From NCBI GenBank assembly GCA_003216955.1, contig QCHZ01000005.1, positions 1-64,000 on the forward strand: 64,000 nt of DNA, read 5' to 3'. How positions within the stretch are numbered: the first letter of the stretch is position 1; each line of letters starts with the position of its first letter. This DNA is from Prochlorococcus sp. AG-402-I21 (lineage in GTDB: Bacteria; Cyanobacteriota; Cyanobacteriia; PCC-6307; Cyanobiaceae). This document shows, piece by piece, positions 1 to 6,800 of the stretch. The translations under genes and the position numbers were made by a program. The notes beneath the pieces are model-generated. The model saw nothing but the letters and a program-made list of their open reading frames with translations, did no database searches and was not told the DNA's origin.

Positions 1-17
1 AGCACCTATAAGGTGCT
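1..17 (-). terminator. Ancestral tRNA-Phe terminator hairpin, now left of the element
   Basis: AGCACCT and AGGTGCT form a 7-bp stem around ATA. A near copy (AGCACC/GGTGCT) follows the intact tRNA-Phe at 6776-6793. The simplest reading is that this is the original chromosomal terminator of the tRNA, displaced by insertion. The U-run side lies beyond the window edge and cannot be checked. Confidence 0.55.
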
Positions 18-18
18 G

Positions 19-54
19 AATAATGGTGCCAGGACCCAGATTTGAACTGGGGAC
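19..54 (-). repeat. attL: 3' remnant of tRNA-Phe
   Basis: Positions 24-54 equal the 3' terminal 31 nt of tRNA-Phe including encoded CCA (minus strand), and 19-23 match its flank. Identity to 6796-6831 is complete over 36 bp and stops at 55 (G against A). The D-arm and anticodon arm are absent, so this is not a working tRNA. Confidence 0.92.
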
Positions 55-135
55 GTGGTAAAAAATAACGCAAAATAGGGCATATTTAGTATAGTAGTGA
101 TACAGAAAAACGCCAAATATAGAAGTTTTCTAAAA

Positions 136-158
136 ACTTACATACCACTTACATACCA
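136..158 (+). promoter_or_regulatory. Left arm-type site pair (two tandem ACTTACATACCA)
   Basis: Two copies of ACTTACATACCA, at 136-147 and 147-158, share one A. A 22-bp stretch (138-159) recurs exactly at 6626-6647 near the other end. Paired short repeats inside each end of an integrative element are typical arm sites bound by the N-terminal domain of a tyrosine integrase. That role is inferred. Confidence 0.65.
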
Positions 159-205
159 AGGTGCTATTCTGTGGACACCTGAGAGTTGGACTTTAATTAA
201 GTTCT

Positions 206-215
206 TGGTATGTAA
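206..215 (-). promoter_or_regulatory. Inverted arm-type site in front of the integrase start
   Basis: TGGTATGTAA is the reverse complement of the arm-site core TTACATACCA. It ends 5 bp before the integrase start codon and occupies the place of the ribosome-binding site; no Shine-Dalgarno sequence is visible there. Binding by the integrase could therefore limit its own expression. This is inference from position. Confidence 0.5.
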
Positions 216-220
216 TTCCT

Positions 221-1702
221 ATGCCAAAGAAGTTACCTGAGAAATGGATAAATGGCGAGAAAAAAACTTTGGATGTACTGGTTGATTTGGGTTTGAAATC
301 ACCCCGTCCAAGTTTGAAGGTTTATAAGAACGATAAAGCAAATACTAAAAACCTTTTTTGTAGGTGGTTGCCTGTTCTGGACGAGGAGATAAGAGATTTC
401 AAAGGAAAAAAACGCCTTCCTTATTACAAGTTGACTGGTTTTGATGATCCTTATGAGGCAGGTAAATTTGCTATTGGATGGTTAAAAGATCTACTTAAAC
501 AGATTGATAAGGAAAAAGAAGTACAAAAATATAATTCAAAAACCTCCTTAGAGCACTATTGGCATCAGTACTGGGAGAAGCAAGTTCGGATATTTAATAC
601 ACAAAGGAATGCACCACGAAGAATCAGAGATGAAAAGTTGAAGTGGCAAGGTGAGGTTTATGGGTTGGTTCACCAGAACTGGGCAAAGAAATCAGTTGAG
701 GACATTAATTTTGTAGATATGAGCAACTATTTTCTTTTATTAGACGAGAGAGGAAAGGAGAAAGATAAAGATATGGCAGGTACTAAGAAGCAGCAAAAAA
801 CCTTAATTAATAAACTTCTTAGTGAAGCAAGGGGAAGCGATTTCCCCAGTTTGCCTGATTTAGTTTTTCCAAAAATTACAACCAGAAAGAAAGATGCTGT
901 TGATTGGTTCTCTAAAACTGAATGGGATAAATTAATTGATTATGTGGTGCACCGATCTGGTGACTTCGCTAATAGAGATTTAACGAGAGATGAATATCTA
1001 AAGATTGATTGGACACACAGAAATAGATTTAACAATAAGAGAAATTGGATTGATTTATATGATGCTCTTTTGACCCAGTGGTTTTTCTATCTAAGACCAG
1101 AAGATATGCCCAGAATGAGAATGGAATGGTTCAGCATAGAAGAAGATTACAAATCTGAAAGTACAGGGAAAGTATCTCCCAGAGCAGTTCTTTATTTGGG
1201 TACAACTAAAGGTGATAGGGAAAAGGATGATAGTTACGCCTATAGACCAGAGCACTTAGAACACATACGGCGATTGATAAAAAGACGAGGAAAAAAAGGT
1301 TGGTGTTGGTTTGATTTTTACAACAGACCAAACAATGCCCCAAGTGAATCTCAAGTTTTAAACACCTTGAATGAAATGCTTAAAAAAGCAGTTAAAGAGT
1401 TGGGAATAGAGAAACGGAAAGTGAATTGGATGATGATTCGCCATACCGCTTTTGCTCTTACCGCTAATGAATTACCAATGCTGAGAGATAGGACGAAACT
1501 CCAAACCTTTGCTGAGAATGGTTTTACAGATATAAAAATGTTTGACGAAACCTATCTCAGAAAAACAGAAGCAAGCAAAGTGGCAGATCTAGCAAGTACC
1601 GCATTCGATGAAAAGAAAGAACCCAAATATGTTTTGAGAGATGTAACCAGTCCTTTAGATCGTTTTAATCAAATGATTAAAGATTCTCGTCCAGAACAAT
1701 GA
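221..1702 (+). CDS. Tyrosine recombinase (element integrase)
   Basis: A 493-residue protein whose C-terminal half fits the phage-integrase fold. Candidate catalytic residues are Arg292 in YLRPEDMP, Lys330 in GTTKGD, Arg407 in MIRHTAF and the nucleophile Tyr445 in FDETYLRK. The His usually found three residues before the second Arg is Met here, a departure from the textbook R-K-H-R-H-Y set. The N-terminal 200 residues are basic and could hold the arm-binding and core-binding domains. The gene lies directly inside attL and reads inward. It should integrate and excise the element at tRNA-Phe. ATG at 221 is the only good start; its stop overlaps the next small gene (ATGA). Family assignment is firm; activity is untested. 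Confidence 0.9.
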   Translation: MPKKLPEKWINGEKKTLDVLVDLGLKSPRPSLKVYKNDKANTKNLFCRWLPVLDEEIRDFKGKKRLPYYKLTGFDDPYEAGKFAIGWLKDLLKQIDKEKEVQKYNSKTSLEHYWHQYWEKQVRIFNTQRNAPRRIRDEKLKWQGEVYGLVHQNWAKKSVEDINFVDMSNYFLLLDERGKEKDKDMAGTKKQQKTLINKLLSEARGSDFPSLPDLVFPKITTRKKDAVDWFSKTEWDKLIDYVVHRSGDFANRDLTRDEYLKIDWTHRNRFNNKRNWIDLYDALLTQWFFYLRPEDMPRMRMEWFSIEEDYKSESTGKVSPRAVLYLGTTKGDREKDDSYAYRPEHLEHIRRLIKRRGKKGWCWFDFYNRPNNAPSESQVLNTLNEMLKKAVKELGIEKRKVNWMMIRHTAFALTANELPMLRDRTKLQTFAENGFTDIKMFDETYLRKTEASKVADLASTAFDEKKEPKYVLRDVTSPLDRFNQMIKDSRPEQ

Positions 1703-1872
1703 AAATCTATGTTGAGTGGTGTGATCAGTTCAATCGTTGGGTGAGATATGGTTACTATCACAATGATTTGACCGCTTATACAGTTGCCAATTCAAGGGCA
1801 AAATCTACAGGTAAACGCCACAGATTGATTACTGAAAATCGTTCTTTATTAGACATTATTGAACCTAATTAG
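1699..1872 (+). CDS. Small protein translationally coupled to the integrase (57 aa)
   Basis: The start codon overlaps the integrase stop in an ATGA arrangement, so the two are probably translated together. The predicted product begins MKIYVEWCDQFNRWVRYGYY and is rich in aromatic and basic residues. I do not recognise a family. Small basic partners of integrases can act as excisionases or directionality factors, but nothing beyond size and position supports that here. Confidence 0.5.
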   Translation: MKIYVEWCDQFNRWVRYGYYHNDLTAYTVANSRAKSTGKRHRLITENRSLLDIIEPN

Positions 1873-1954
1873 AATGCATTTCCTTATGTTGCGAAAGGGG
1901 ATGTAAATTTCCTGTTTAATGCCTAATTTGTTTATAAGAAAAGACCACTGATTG

Positions 1955-3454
1955 ATGACGATTGCTATTAATACTGAAACCAATGTTAGAGATATTCCAA
2001 TTGCTGATGTTCAAATTAGGTTCAGGTTAAGGACACCAAAAGAGGAAAAGGTAAGAGAACTTGCTGAAAGTATCAAAACACTTGGACTATTAAATCCAAT
2101 CACAATTGATAATCAAAATTTTTTAGTTTGTGGTTACCACCGTTTATCTGCTTATAAATTGCTTGGTTATGAAACCATTCCAGCAATAACCAAAGACTAT
2201 TCATTGGTCTATTCAGAGTTAGGAGAAATTGACGAGAATCTCAAGGTATCTTCTTTATCAAAGATTGAAATAGCAGAGCATATTGTTAGACGAGAAGAAT
2301 TGTATTCAGAATTAGGAATGAGATTGGAAAGAGGTATTAGTTCTAAAGAAGGTTTTATATCTACAGATCAATTGGCATCAGAATCTGGGATATCAAATAG
2401 AGCATATAGATTGAAACGGCAACCTGCACGCATAGTTGAAGATGTAAGAGATCAATTAAGAGATACAAAATTTGCTGAAGTACTTATGGATATGGTGAAA
2501 CTTTCTCAGCAAACACCAGAAATTCAAAGATCAATTTGTAAGTTGCTTATAAGTGGAAAACGCACAACTTTTAAAAAAGCATTGGTTGACGCTCAGATAT
2601 TAGATTATCGAAAAAATAAAGATTATAAGTTTGACTTCAACCTGAAAGAAAGATGGGGAAGAATACCAAATAGCATAATGAGGTTCTCAAAAGCGAATAG
2701 TAAAATACAAAAATTATGTGATGTTATTCACCACGACGAAGATATTCAATGGTTGAAAAGAGAAGGAATTAATTTTGGTGGAAGTAAGATTCCTGTTTAT
2801 CAAATGGCAGCAGAACACGCTGAATTCCTAATAACTTATTACACACCTGAAAACGGAATAGTTCTGGACTCATTTATGGGTAGAGCAACTATAGGTACTG
2901 CTGCTTTGGTGCATGGCAGAAAATTTGTTGGGTTTGATATTACAAAGAAATTTGTTGATAAAACTAGGAATGTATTTGATACTGAATTCAATAAAGATGA
3001 TTTTCAATTAATTAATAACGATAGTATTTTATTGGAAGAATTCAAAGACTATAAAGATCACTTTGATGCTGTTTGTTTTGATCCTCCATATGTAAAAGCA
3101 GAGAGGTATTCAGACAATGAAAAGGACCTTTCAAATATGACTAGTGAAGAGTATATGTTGAAAATGCGGGAACACTTTAAACAGTTATATCGTCTAATAA
3201 AAAAATCAGATTATAAACAAAAGAAATTCTTTCCTGTTATCTGTAAGGTGGGTACAGTTCGTGATGCTAGTAAGGGTATATTTGATATGGATAGTGAATT
3301 CCAATCAGCAGCAAAAGAGGCAGGGTTTGTCCTCTGGGATAAGGTATTTAATGAACTCTATAATATATGGGGTGGAGTGGGTTATGAGCGAAATTATGAA
3401 AACAAATATGTTCAGAAATCACACGAAACTAACTTGGTATTCTGTAAGTTTTAG
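1955..3454 (+). CDS. ParB-like nuclease domain fused to an adenine/cytosine-N4 DNA methyltransferase
   Basis: About 499 residues in two parts. The N-terminal 85 residues resemble the ParB/sulfiredoxin fold: IPIADVQIRFRLRTP, then LGLLNPITI and the box VCGYHRLSAYKLLGY. A middle region (about 100-270) includes a segment like a helix-turn-helix (STDQLASESGISNRAY). The C-terminal part is a class-I methyltransferase with a SAM-binding motif near 305-315 (DSFMGRATIG), an acidic residue in FVGFDI and the catalytic DPPY at about 376-379, typical of N6-adenine or N4-cytosine enzymes. Such fusions occur in phages and mobile elements, where they may modify element DNA or mark origins. No restriction enzyme is adjacent. 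ATG at 1955 is preferred; an in-frame TTG sits at 1952. Confidence 0.82.
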   Translation: MTIAINTETNVRDIPIADVQIRFRLRTPKEEKVRELAESIKTLGLLNPITIDNQNFLVCGYHRLSAYKLLGYETIPAITKDYSLVYSELGEIDENLKVSSLSKIEIAEHIVRREELYSELGMRLERGISSKEGFISTDQLASESGISNRAYRLKRQPARIVEDVRDQLRDTKFAEVLMDMVKLSQQTPEIQRSICKLLISGKRTTFKKALVDAQILDYRKNKDYKFDFNLKERWGRIPNSIMRFSKANSKIQKLCDVIHHDEDIQWLKREGINFGGSKIPVYQMAAEHAEFLITYYTPENGIVLDSFMGRATIGTAALVHGRKFVGFDITKKFVDKTRNVFDTEFNKDDFQLINNDSILLEEFKDYKDHFDAVCFDPPYVKAERYSDNEKDLSNMTSEEYMLKMREHFKQLYRLIKKSDYKQKKFFPVICKVGTVRDASKGIFDMDSEFQSAAKEAGFVLWDKVFNELYNIWGGVGYERNYENKYVQKSHETNLVFCKF

Positions 3455-3467
3455 TGGACTAATTGTG

Positions 3468-3496
3468 TTGACAAAATAATAATTAAGATGTATAAT
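3468..3496 (+). promoter_or_regulatory. Full-consensus sigma-70 promoter
   Basis: TTGACA (3468-3473) and TATAAT (3491-3496) are separated by exactly 17 bp, a perfect match to the housekeeping consensus. Such matches are rare among native promoters. It lies just after the methyltransferase gene and points at the five-gene operon beginning at 3851, leaving a leader of roughly 345 nt. Confidence 0.75.
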
Positions 3497-3850
3497 GCTT
3501 TTTGAGTTAATCTATCAGATTCAATATTAAATTACTCTTTTAACCCTTTAAATATATTGGATATAATATTAGGATTCAATATGATATTGGTTTTAAATTA
3601 ATTATAAATTAAATTTAAATATACATCCTTTTATCATATTGAGCGAGCGTTCTATAAGGAAAAGTTAAAAGACCACCAACCAAGATATTGAAATTGATAA
3701 ATAATTCATATTGCTAGCGATATGGGATTTATGCGTGTGGTGCCCCATATTACTTTCAATAGTTAGTATAGGATTAGTGTATCTATTTCTAAGAGATAAA
3801 TTACTAATTAACTATAAGTTCTTCAGTAAAGACCAATTGAGTAAAACAGG
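3497..3850 (+). other. Long AT-rich leader or possible replication/regulatory region
   Basis: About 350 nt with no convincing reading frame. It holds repeated AATATTA/ATATTGG-like words (3570-3600) and a hairpin in which ATATGGG (about 3719-3725) can pair with CCCATAT (about 3743-3750) across a loop containing GCGTGTGG. It could be an untranslated leader, a small RNA, or an origin with iteron-like repeats. The sequence alone does not decide. Confidence 0.35.
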
Positions 3851-4522
3851 ATGTTATCTAATTGTATTAAGTACGCTGAGAAAGTAGAAGAGAGTAAACA
3901 AGTAGGACGAGTTAAGAACCTCTTAGCAAATCAAGCAACTGAGTTTATTCCTACTTACTATGCTGTTCTTTATTATGGCAAATCTTATGAGGGTAAATTA
4001 TTAAAACCTAGTGAGTATAGAAAGAGGTGGAATAGACAAGAAGTTCTTAAGACCCACAACTTCATTAGTAATAAATTAAGAAAGTGTTTTGGTGATATTC
4101 ACTTCCAATGGTTTCTAAATCGCCATAGCGAATATAAGGACGAAGAAGGGAATTCTAAGCGTGGTTCTTTTCATTCAGATTTATACATTAGTGAAATATC
4201 TAATGATGCTATTCAGCAACCTTCTAATGCTCTATTAGATCTAATGCTTTATGCACGCCAAAGAGGTACCTCAATAAATATTGAAAAGATAGGAATTGAG
4301 AAAGCAAAAATTCTTCTATTGGAAATGTGTATTAGGCAAGCGAAATGGGTAGGTGTCCACAAGAACTCACTATTCATTGAAGAAGTTCCAATAGAAGAGT
4401 TTCACCAAACTTTCCATTATGGAATGAAAGATATATGCGAAATGGATGATTTCAATTCAATTGTTGATTGGAAAAACAGTTCATTTTATAGACCAACTTC
4501 AACTACAAACGGAGAAAATTAA
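3851..4522 (+). CDS. Unknown element protein, possibly replication-initiator-like (223 aa)
   Basis: First gene of an operon behind the strong promoter at 3468-3496. The protein is mixed in charge and lacks a signal peptide or membrane segment. The stretch NFISNKLRKCFGDIHFQWFLNRHSEY... with GSFHSDLYIS downstream recalls the layout of some plasmid Rep proteins (basic helix, then hydrophobic strand with His, then GxxHxxLxI), but a true HUH motif is not present. I cannot name the family. It ends directly before the next ATG (TAA then ATG, no gap), which indicates tight coupling. Confidence 0.6.
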   Translation: MLSNCIKYAEKVEESKQVGRVKNLLANQATEFIPTYYAVLYYGKSYEGKLLKPSEYRKRWNRQEVLKTHNFISNKLRKCFGDIHFQWFLNRHSEYKDEEGNSKRGSFHSDLYISEISNDAIQQPSNALLDLMLYARQRGTSINIEKIGIEKAKILLLEMCIRQAKWVGVHKNSLFIEEVPIEEFHQTFHYGMKDICEMDDFNSIVDWKNSSFYRPTSTTNGEN

Positions 4523-4729
4523 ATGAGTACTGCTAAAGGTATTTACATAAATGTATCAAGGAGAAATGAGGATATACCTGAGTTGATTGAGGAGTTTTCT
4601 GAAACTCTAAACAGATCTAAAGCAGATACTGTTTCTGAAATTCTTCGTCTATATCCCAAACTCATTACTTACAAAAAGAAGTGTGAGAAATATGAGCAGC
4701 ATTTTGAAAAAATGGGGGTTCTCTACTAA
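4523..4729 (+). CDS. Small protein, possibly ribbon-helix-helix-like (68 aa)
   Basis: Begins immediately after the stop of the upstream gene and overlaps the next start by one base (TAATG). The order is a short beta-like N-terminus (GIYINVSRR), a helix (DIPELIEEFSETL) and a second helix (KADTVSEILRLYPKL), which would suit a ribbon-helix-helix regulator. That is a guess from predicted pattern only. In this position a regulator of the operon or of element copy number would make sense. Confidence 0.5.
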   Translation: MSTAKGIYINVSRRNEDIPELIEEFSETLNRSKADTVSEILRLYPKLITYKKKCEKYEQHFEKMGVLY

Positions 4730-5037
4730 TGGACTACGAAAAGAATAAAACCTCCTATCAGGACGAGGAGTGGTTTGAGAGAGAGCAAAGAAATGTGCTT
4801 GATGTTCGTAATTGGAACCGTGACTTGATAGGACAAACCTTTTATCAAACCTGTAGGGATAACAAAAACAAATACAGAACTATTCAATTCAAATGGAACC
4901 CATTTGTTGAATCACTTAAACCAATGATTTCAAATCCGATTGATGGTTCTCCACCAGATGGAATGAAACCTGTACCTGCTGGTGCATTACAGCGAGCAGC
5001 ACAAATGACAAATATGACTATGTTCAACCAGCGTTAA
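4729..5037 (+). CDS. Unknown element protein (102 aa)
   Basis: Start codon overlaps the previous stop (TAATG). The product is hydrophilic, rich in Asn, Asp and Arg, with an aromatic N-terminal half (NWNRDLIGQTFYQTC) and a Pro/Gly-rich C-terminal half (PIDGSPPDGMKPVPAG). No membrane segment or known motif is visible. Placement in the coupled operon suggests a role shared with its neighbours. Confidence 0.5.
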   Translation: MDYEKNKTSYQDEEWFEREQRNVLDVRNWNRDLIGQTFYQTCRDNKNKYRTIQFKWNPFVESLKPMISNPIDGSPPDGMKPVPAGALQRAAQMTNMTMFNQR

Positions 5038-5046
5038 GAGGAAACT

Positions 5047-5169
5047 ATGACTATTAATCTGGACGCAGTAACTGCGGAAATGCTTAAAGCAATTATGAAA
5101 AAGGAAGGTAAATATGATGGTAAAAAATATCTACAAGACAAAATCAAACAAATTTATATGGCACTTTAA
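5047..5169 (+). CDS. Micro-protein in the element operon (40 aa)
   Basis: A 40-codon frame preceded by a clear ribosome-binding site (AGAGGA, about 5 nt before the ATG). It fills the gap between the genes ending at 5037 and starting at 5172. The product (MTINLDAVTAEMLKAIMKK then a Lys-rich helix) is mostly helical and basic. Function is unknown; the good ribosome-binding site and spacing argue that it is translated. Confidence 0.5.
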   Translation: MTINLDAVTAEMLKAIMKKEGKYDGKKYLQDKIKQIYMAL

Positions 5170-5171
5170 AT

Positions 5172-5531
5172 ATGAAAGAAGAAGCATACTCAAGGATAAT
5201 TGAGTTGATGGACGAGCAAGAGAAGGACGATGAAATCAATAACCCCTTAGATCATTTCACTGAAGAACAAATAGATAATCGGTTAGAAAAATTGAATGTA
5301 ATTCAGGCAGTACTTGAAAAGGATATTGCTGATTACTCAATAGATAAAACAATGGAACTTCTTCAACTTGAAGAAGAGAAGGATATCTACCGAGTAATGC
5401 TTTTCAGTAAAGGACTAGATCAATATCTGGTTGTGTTTACCTCTGATGCTCAGATATCTGCTTATGACCTGAATACGCCTAATGATTTGTTGGCAAGGTG
5501 CTTCAATGCCACTGCTTCACTTGTTAGTTAG
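5172..5531 (+). CDS. Unknown acidic element protein (119 aa)
   Basis: Last gene of the operon, starting 2 nt after the previous stop. The N-terminal two thirds are strongly acidic and helical (MDEQEKDDEINN, then TEEQIDNRLEKLNVIQAVLEKDI), compatible with a coiled coil. The C-terminus is more hydrophobic (QYLVVFTSDAQISAYDL). Acidic small proteins in phages and satellites often bind or mimic nucleic-acid-binding partners, but there is no specific evidence here. Confidence 0.5.
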   Translation: MKEEAYSRIIELMDEQEKDDEINNPLDHFTEEQIDNRLEKLNVIQAVLEKDIADYSIDKTMELLQLEEEKDIYRVMLFSKGLDQYLVVFTSDAQISAYDLNTPNDLLARCFNATASLVS

Positions 5532-5752
5532 TGATTAGGCAGTACCCCCGTATATAAAAAGGGTAGGTTCATTAATCTATAAAGTGTTACCCAAGCGAAT
5601 GAAAAAATACATCCAATTTGAATTTTTTTTTCGTCCAAAATAACCCCTAAAAAGGTTGAATAAATAAAGGTAGGATTAGTCCTATTTTTTGTTATCAATC
5701 TCAGTAATTAATTTGCTTACTGATTTCTTATCTTGTTGATCTACCAATGGAC

Positions 5753-5790
5753 AACCCCTCAGCACTTGGCGTACTGAGGGGTTTTCTTTG
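5753..5790 (+). terminator. Rho-independent terminator of the element operon
   Basis: AACCCCTCAG (5753-5762) pairs with CTGAGGGGTT (5774-5783), a 10-bp stem with an 11-nt loop, followed by a T-rich tract. It closes plus-strand transcription about 220 nt after the last operon gene and faces the minus-strand serine recombinase. The rest of 5532-5856 has a weaker hairpin near 5543-5563 and no gene that I can support. Confidence 0.8.
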
Positions 5791-5812
5791 TATCTAATTT
5801 TCAAACAGGAAA

Positions 5813-5836
5813 TTCCCTTCCTGTTTAACCTCATGC
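5813..5836. repeat. Inverted repeat just downstream of the serine recombinase gene
   Basis: AAACAGGAA (5813-5821) and TTCCTGTTT (5828-5836) form a 9-bp perfect inverted repeat with a 6-nt loop, without a clear U-tract. The right half plus two bases (TTCCTGTTTAA) also occurs at 1909-1919 before the methyltransferase gene, so it may be a protein-binding word rather than a terminator. Confidence 0.4.
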
Positions 5837-5856
5837 ATTCCTGTGATGCCCAAAAC

Positions 5857-6402
5857 TCATTTTTTATTTTTCAATAATCTATAAACACTTCCTCTATGGA
5901 TATTCATTTGTTTAGCAATAGCAGTTGCTCCTAGTCCTTCTTCCTTTAGTTTCTTTACTTGATCAATATCAATATCTGCTTTACGCCCTTTGTACTTGCC
6001 TTCATTTTTTGCTTTGGCAATGCCACTTAACTGCCTTTCTTTTCTTAGTGAATTCTCTAATTCAGCAAAGACACCCAACATATCCAAAAAGCATTTAGAA
6101 GTAGCATCCTTTGTTGATATCGGTTGATCAGTAGCAGTAAGAACAACTCCTTTATCTGTTAGTTCTTTGACTATGAGTTGAAGATCCAAAGTATTCCTAG
6201 CAATGCGATCAATTCGGGTAAAACAAAATTGATCTTTATCTCTTACGAACTCAAGGCAAGCACGAAGTTGATCTCGTCCTTCAGTTGATGTACCGCTTAC
6301 CTTTTCTTGGAAGATCTTTTCACAACCAATATTTTTTAGTGCTTCAAGTTGAACCTCTAATGATTGCCCTGAAGAACTAACTCTTGCGTAACCCACTTTC
6401 AT
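5857..6402 (-). CDS. Serine recombinase (resolvase/invertase family)
   Basis: The product starts MKVGYARVSSSGQS, with the nucleophilic Ser at about residue 9, followed by conserved blocks for the resolvase catalytic domain (FTRIDRIARNTLDL, ATDQPISTKDATSK, LGVFAELENSLRKERQ). A C-terminal helix-turn-helix ends it (GLGATAIAKQMNIHRGSVYRLL). The length of 181 residues fits small resolvases and invertases. I chose the start at 6402 because the family begins at this Met. An in-frame start at 6480 would add 26 unrelated residues over a zone of operator-like repeats. It may resolve multimers, invert a segment or be a second mobility enzyme. No invertible segment is evident. Confidence 0.88.
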   Translation of the reverse strand: MKVGYARVSSSGQSLEVQLEALKNIGCEKIFQEKVSGTSTEGRDQLRACLEFVRDKDQFCFTRIDRIARNTLDLQLIVKELTDKGVVLTATDQPISTKDATSKCFLDMLGVFAELENSLRKERQLSGIAKAKNEGKYKGRKADIDIDQVKKLKEEGLGATAIAKQMNIHRGSVYRLLKNKK

Positions 6403-6408
6403 TTTTTC

Positions 6409-6466
6409 TGGACACCTGTAAAGTGTTCTTTTTAAGTTATAGAGATCATAGCAACAAGTGTTCTTT
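6409..6466 (-). promoter_or_regulatory. Cluster of G(G/A)ACAC / GTGTTC half-sites before the serine recombinase
   Basis: GGACAC (from 6410) and GTGTTC (from 6424) form an imperfect 20-bp palindrome just upstream of the chosen start. AAGTGTTCTT recurs 35 bp away (6421-6430 and 6456-6465), and an inverted GAACAC lies at 6548-6553. TGGACACCTG is shared exactly with 172-181 in front of the integrase gene. This looks like a common operator or a resolvase site for both recombinase genes. Function is inferred. Confidence 0.45.
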
Positions 6467-6576
6467 AATTCAATACCCATTTAAAAAAGACATATTTTTA
6501 CTTGTTTTGGATGGGTGGTTTTTGTTCCTCATAGGTGTACTCAAATAGAACACTCTCTCTCTTTGACTGCTACTAC

Positions 6577-6646
6577 TGGTATGTAAGTTATGGGTGCTTA
6601 ATGGACGAGTAAATTGGATGTACTTTTACATACCACTTACATACCA
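6577..6646. promoter_or_regulatory. Right arm-type sites (one inverted, two direct)
   Basis: TGGTATGTAAGT (6577-6588) is an inverted copy and TTACATACCA (6626-6635) plus ACTTACATACCA (6635-6646) are direct copies of the word found at 136-158 and 206-215. Three copies at each end, within about 200 bp of the att cores, match the architecture of integrase arm sites. The interval 6403-6775 has no gene that I can support. Confidence 0.65.
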
Positions 6647-6769
6647 ATTTTACTCCTCTCAGAATCGCTTATAACGCCCCGAAATTACTGCCAATCCTAA
6701 CTCTTAAGAATCCTTCTAAGGCATTGCTATGACTGATGCTAGAGGGATCTTAGGTTTAATTTAGGGTAT

Positions 6770-6793
6770 TAAAAAAGCACCCTTTCAGGTGCT
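6770..6793 (-). terminator. Terminator of tRNA-Phe (element-supplied copy)
   Basis: AGCACC (6776-6781) pairs with GGTGCT (6788-6793); on the minus strand the stem is followed by a run of Ts (A-run at 6771-6776). It directly follows the tRNA 3' end. Because it lies inside attR it should have arrived with the element, replacing the displaced hairpin at 1-17. Confidence 0.75.
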
Positions 6794-6800
6794 TTAATAA

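Noticed and set aside
3261-3479. 72-codon frame overlapping the end of the methyltransferase gene
   Set aside because: It is an alternative frame inside a well-supported gene and has no own ribosome-binding site.
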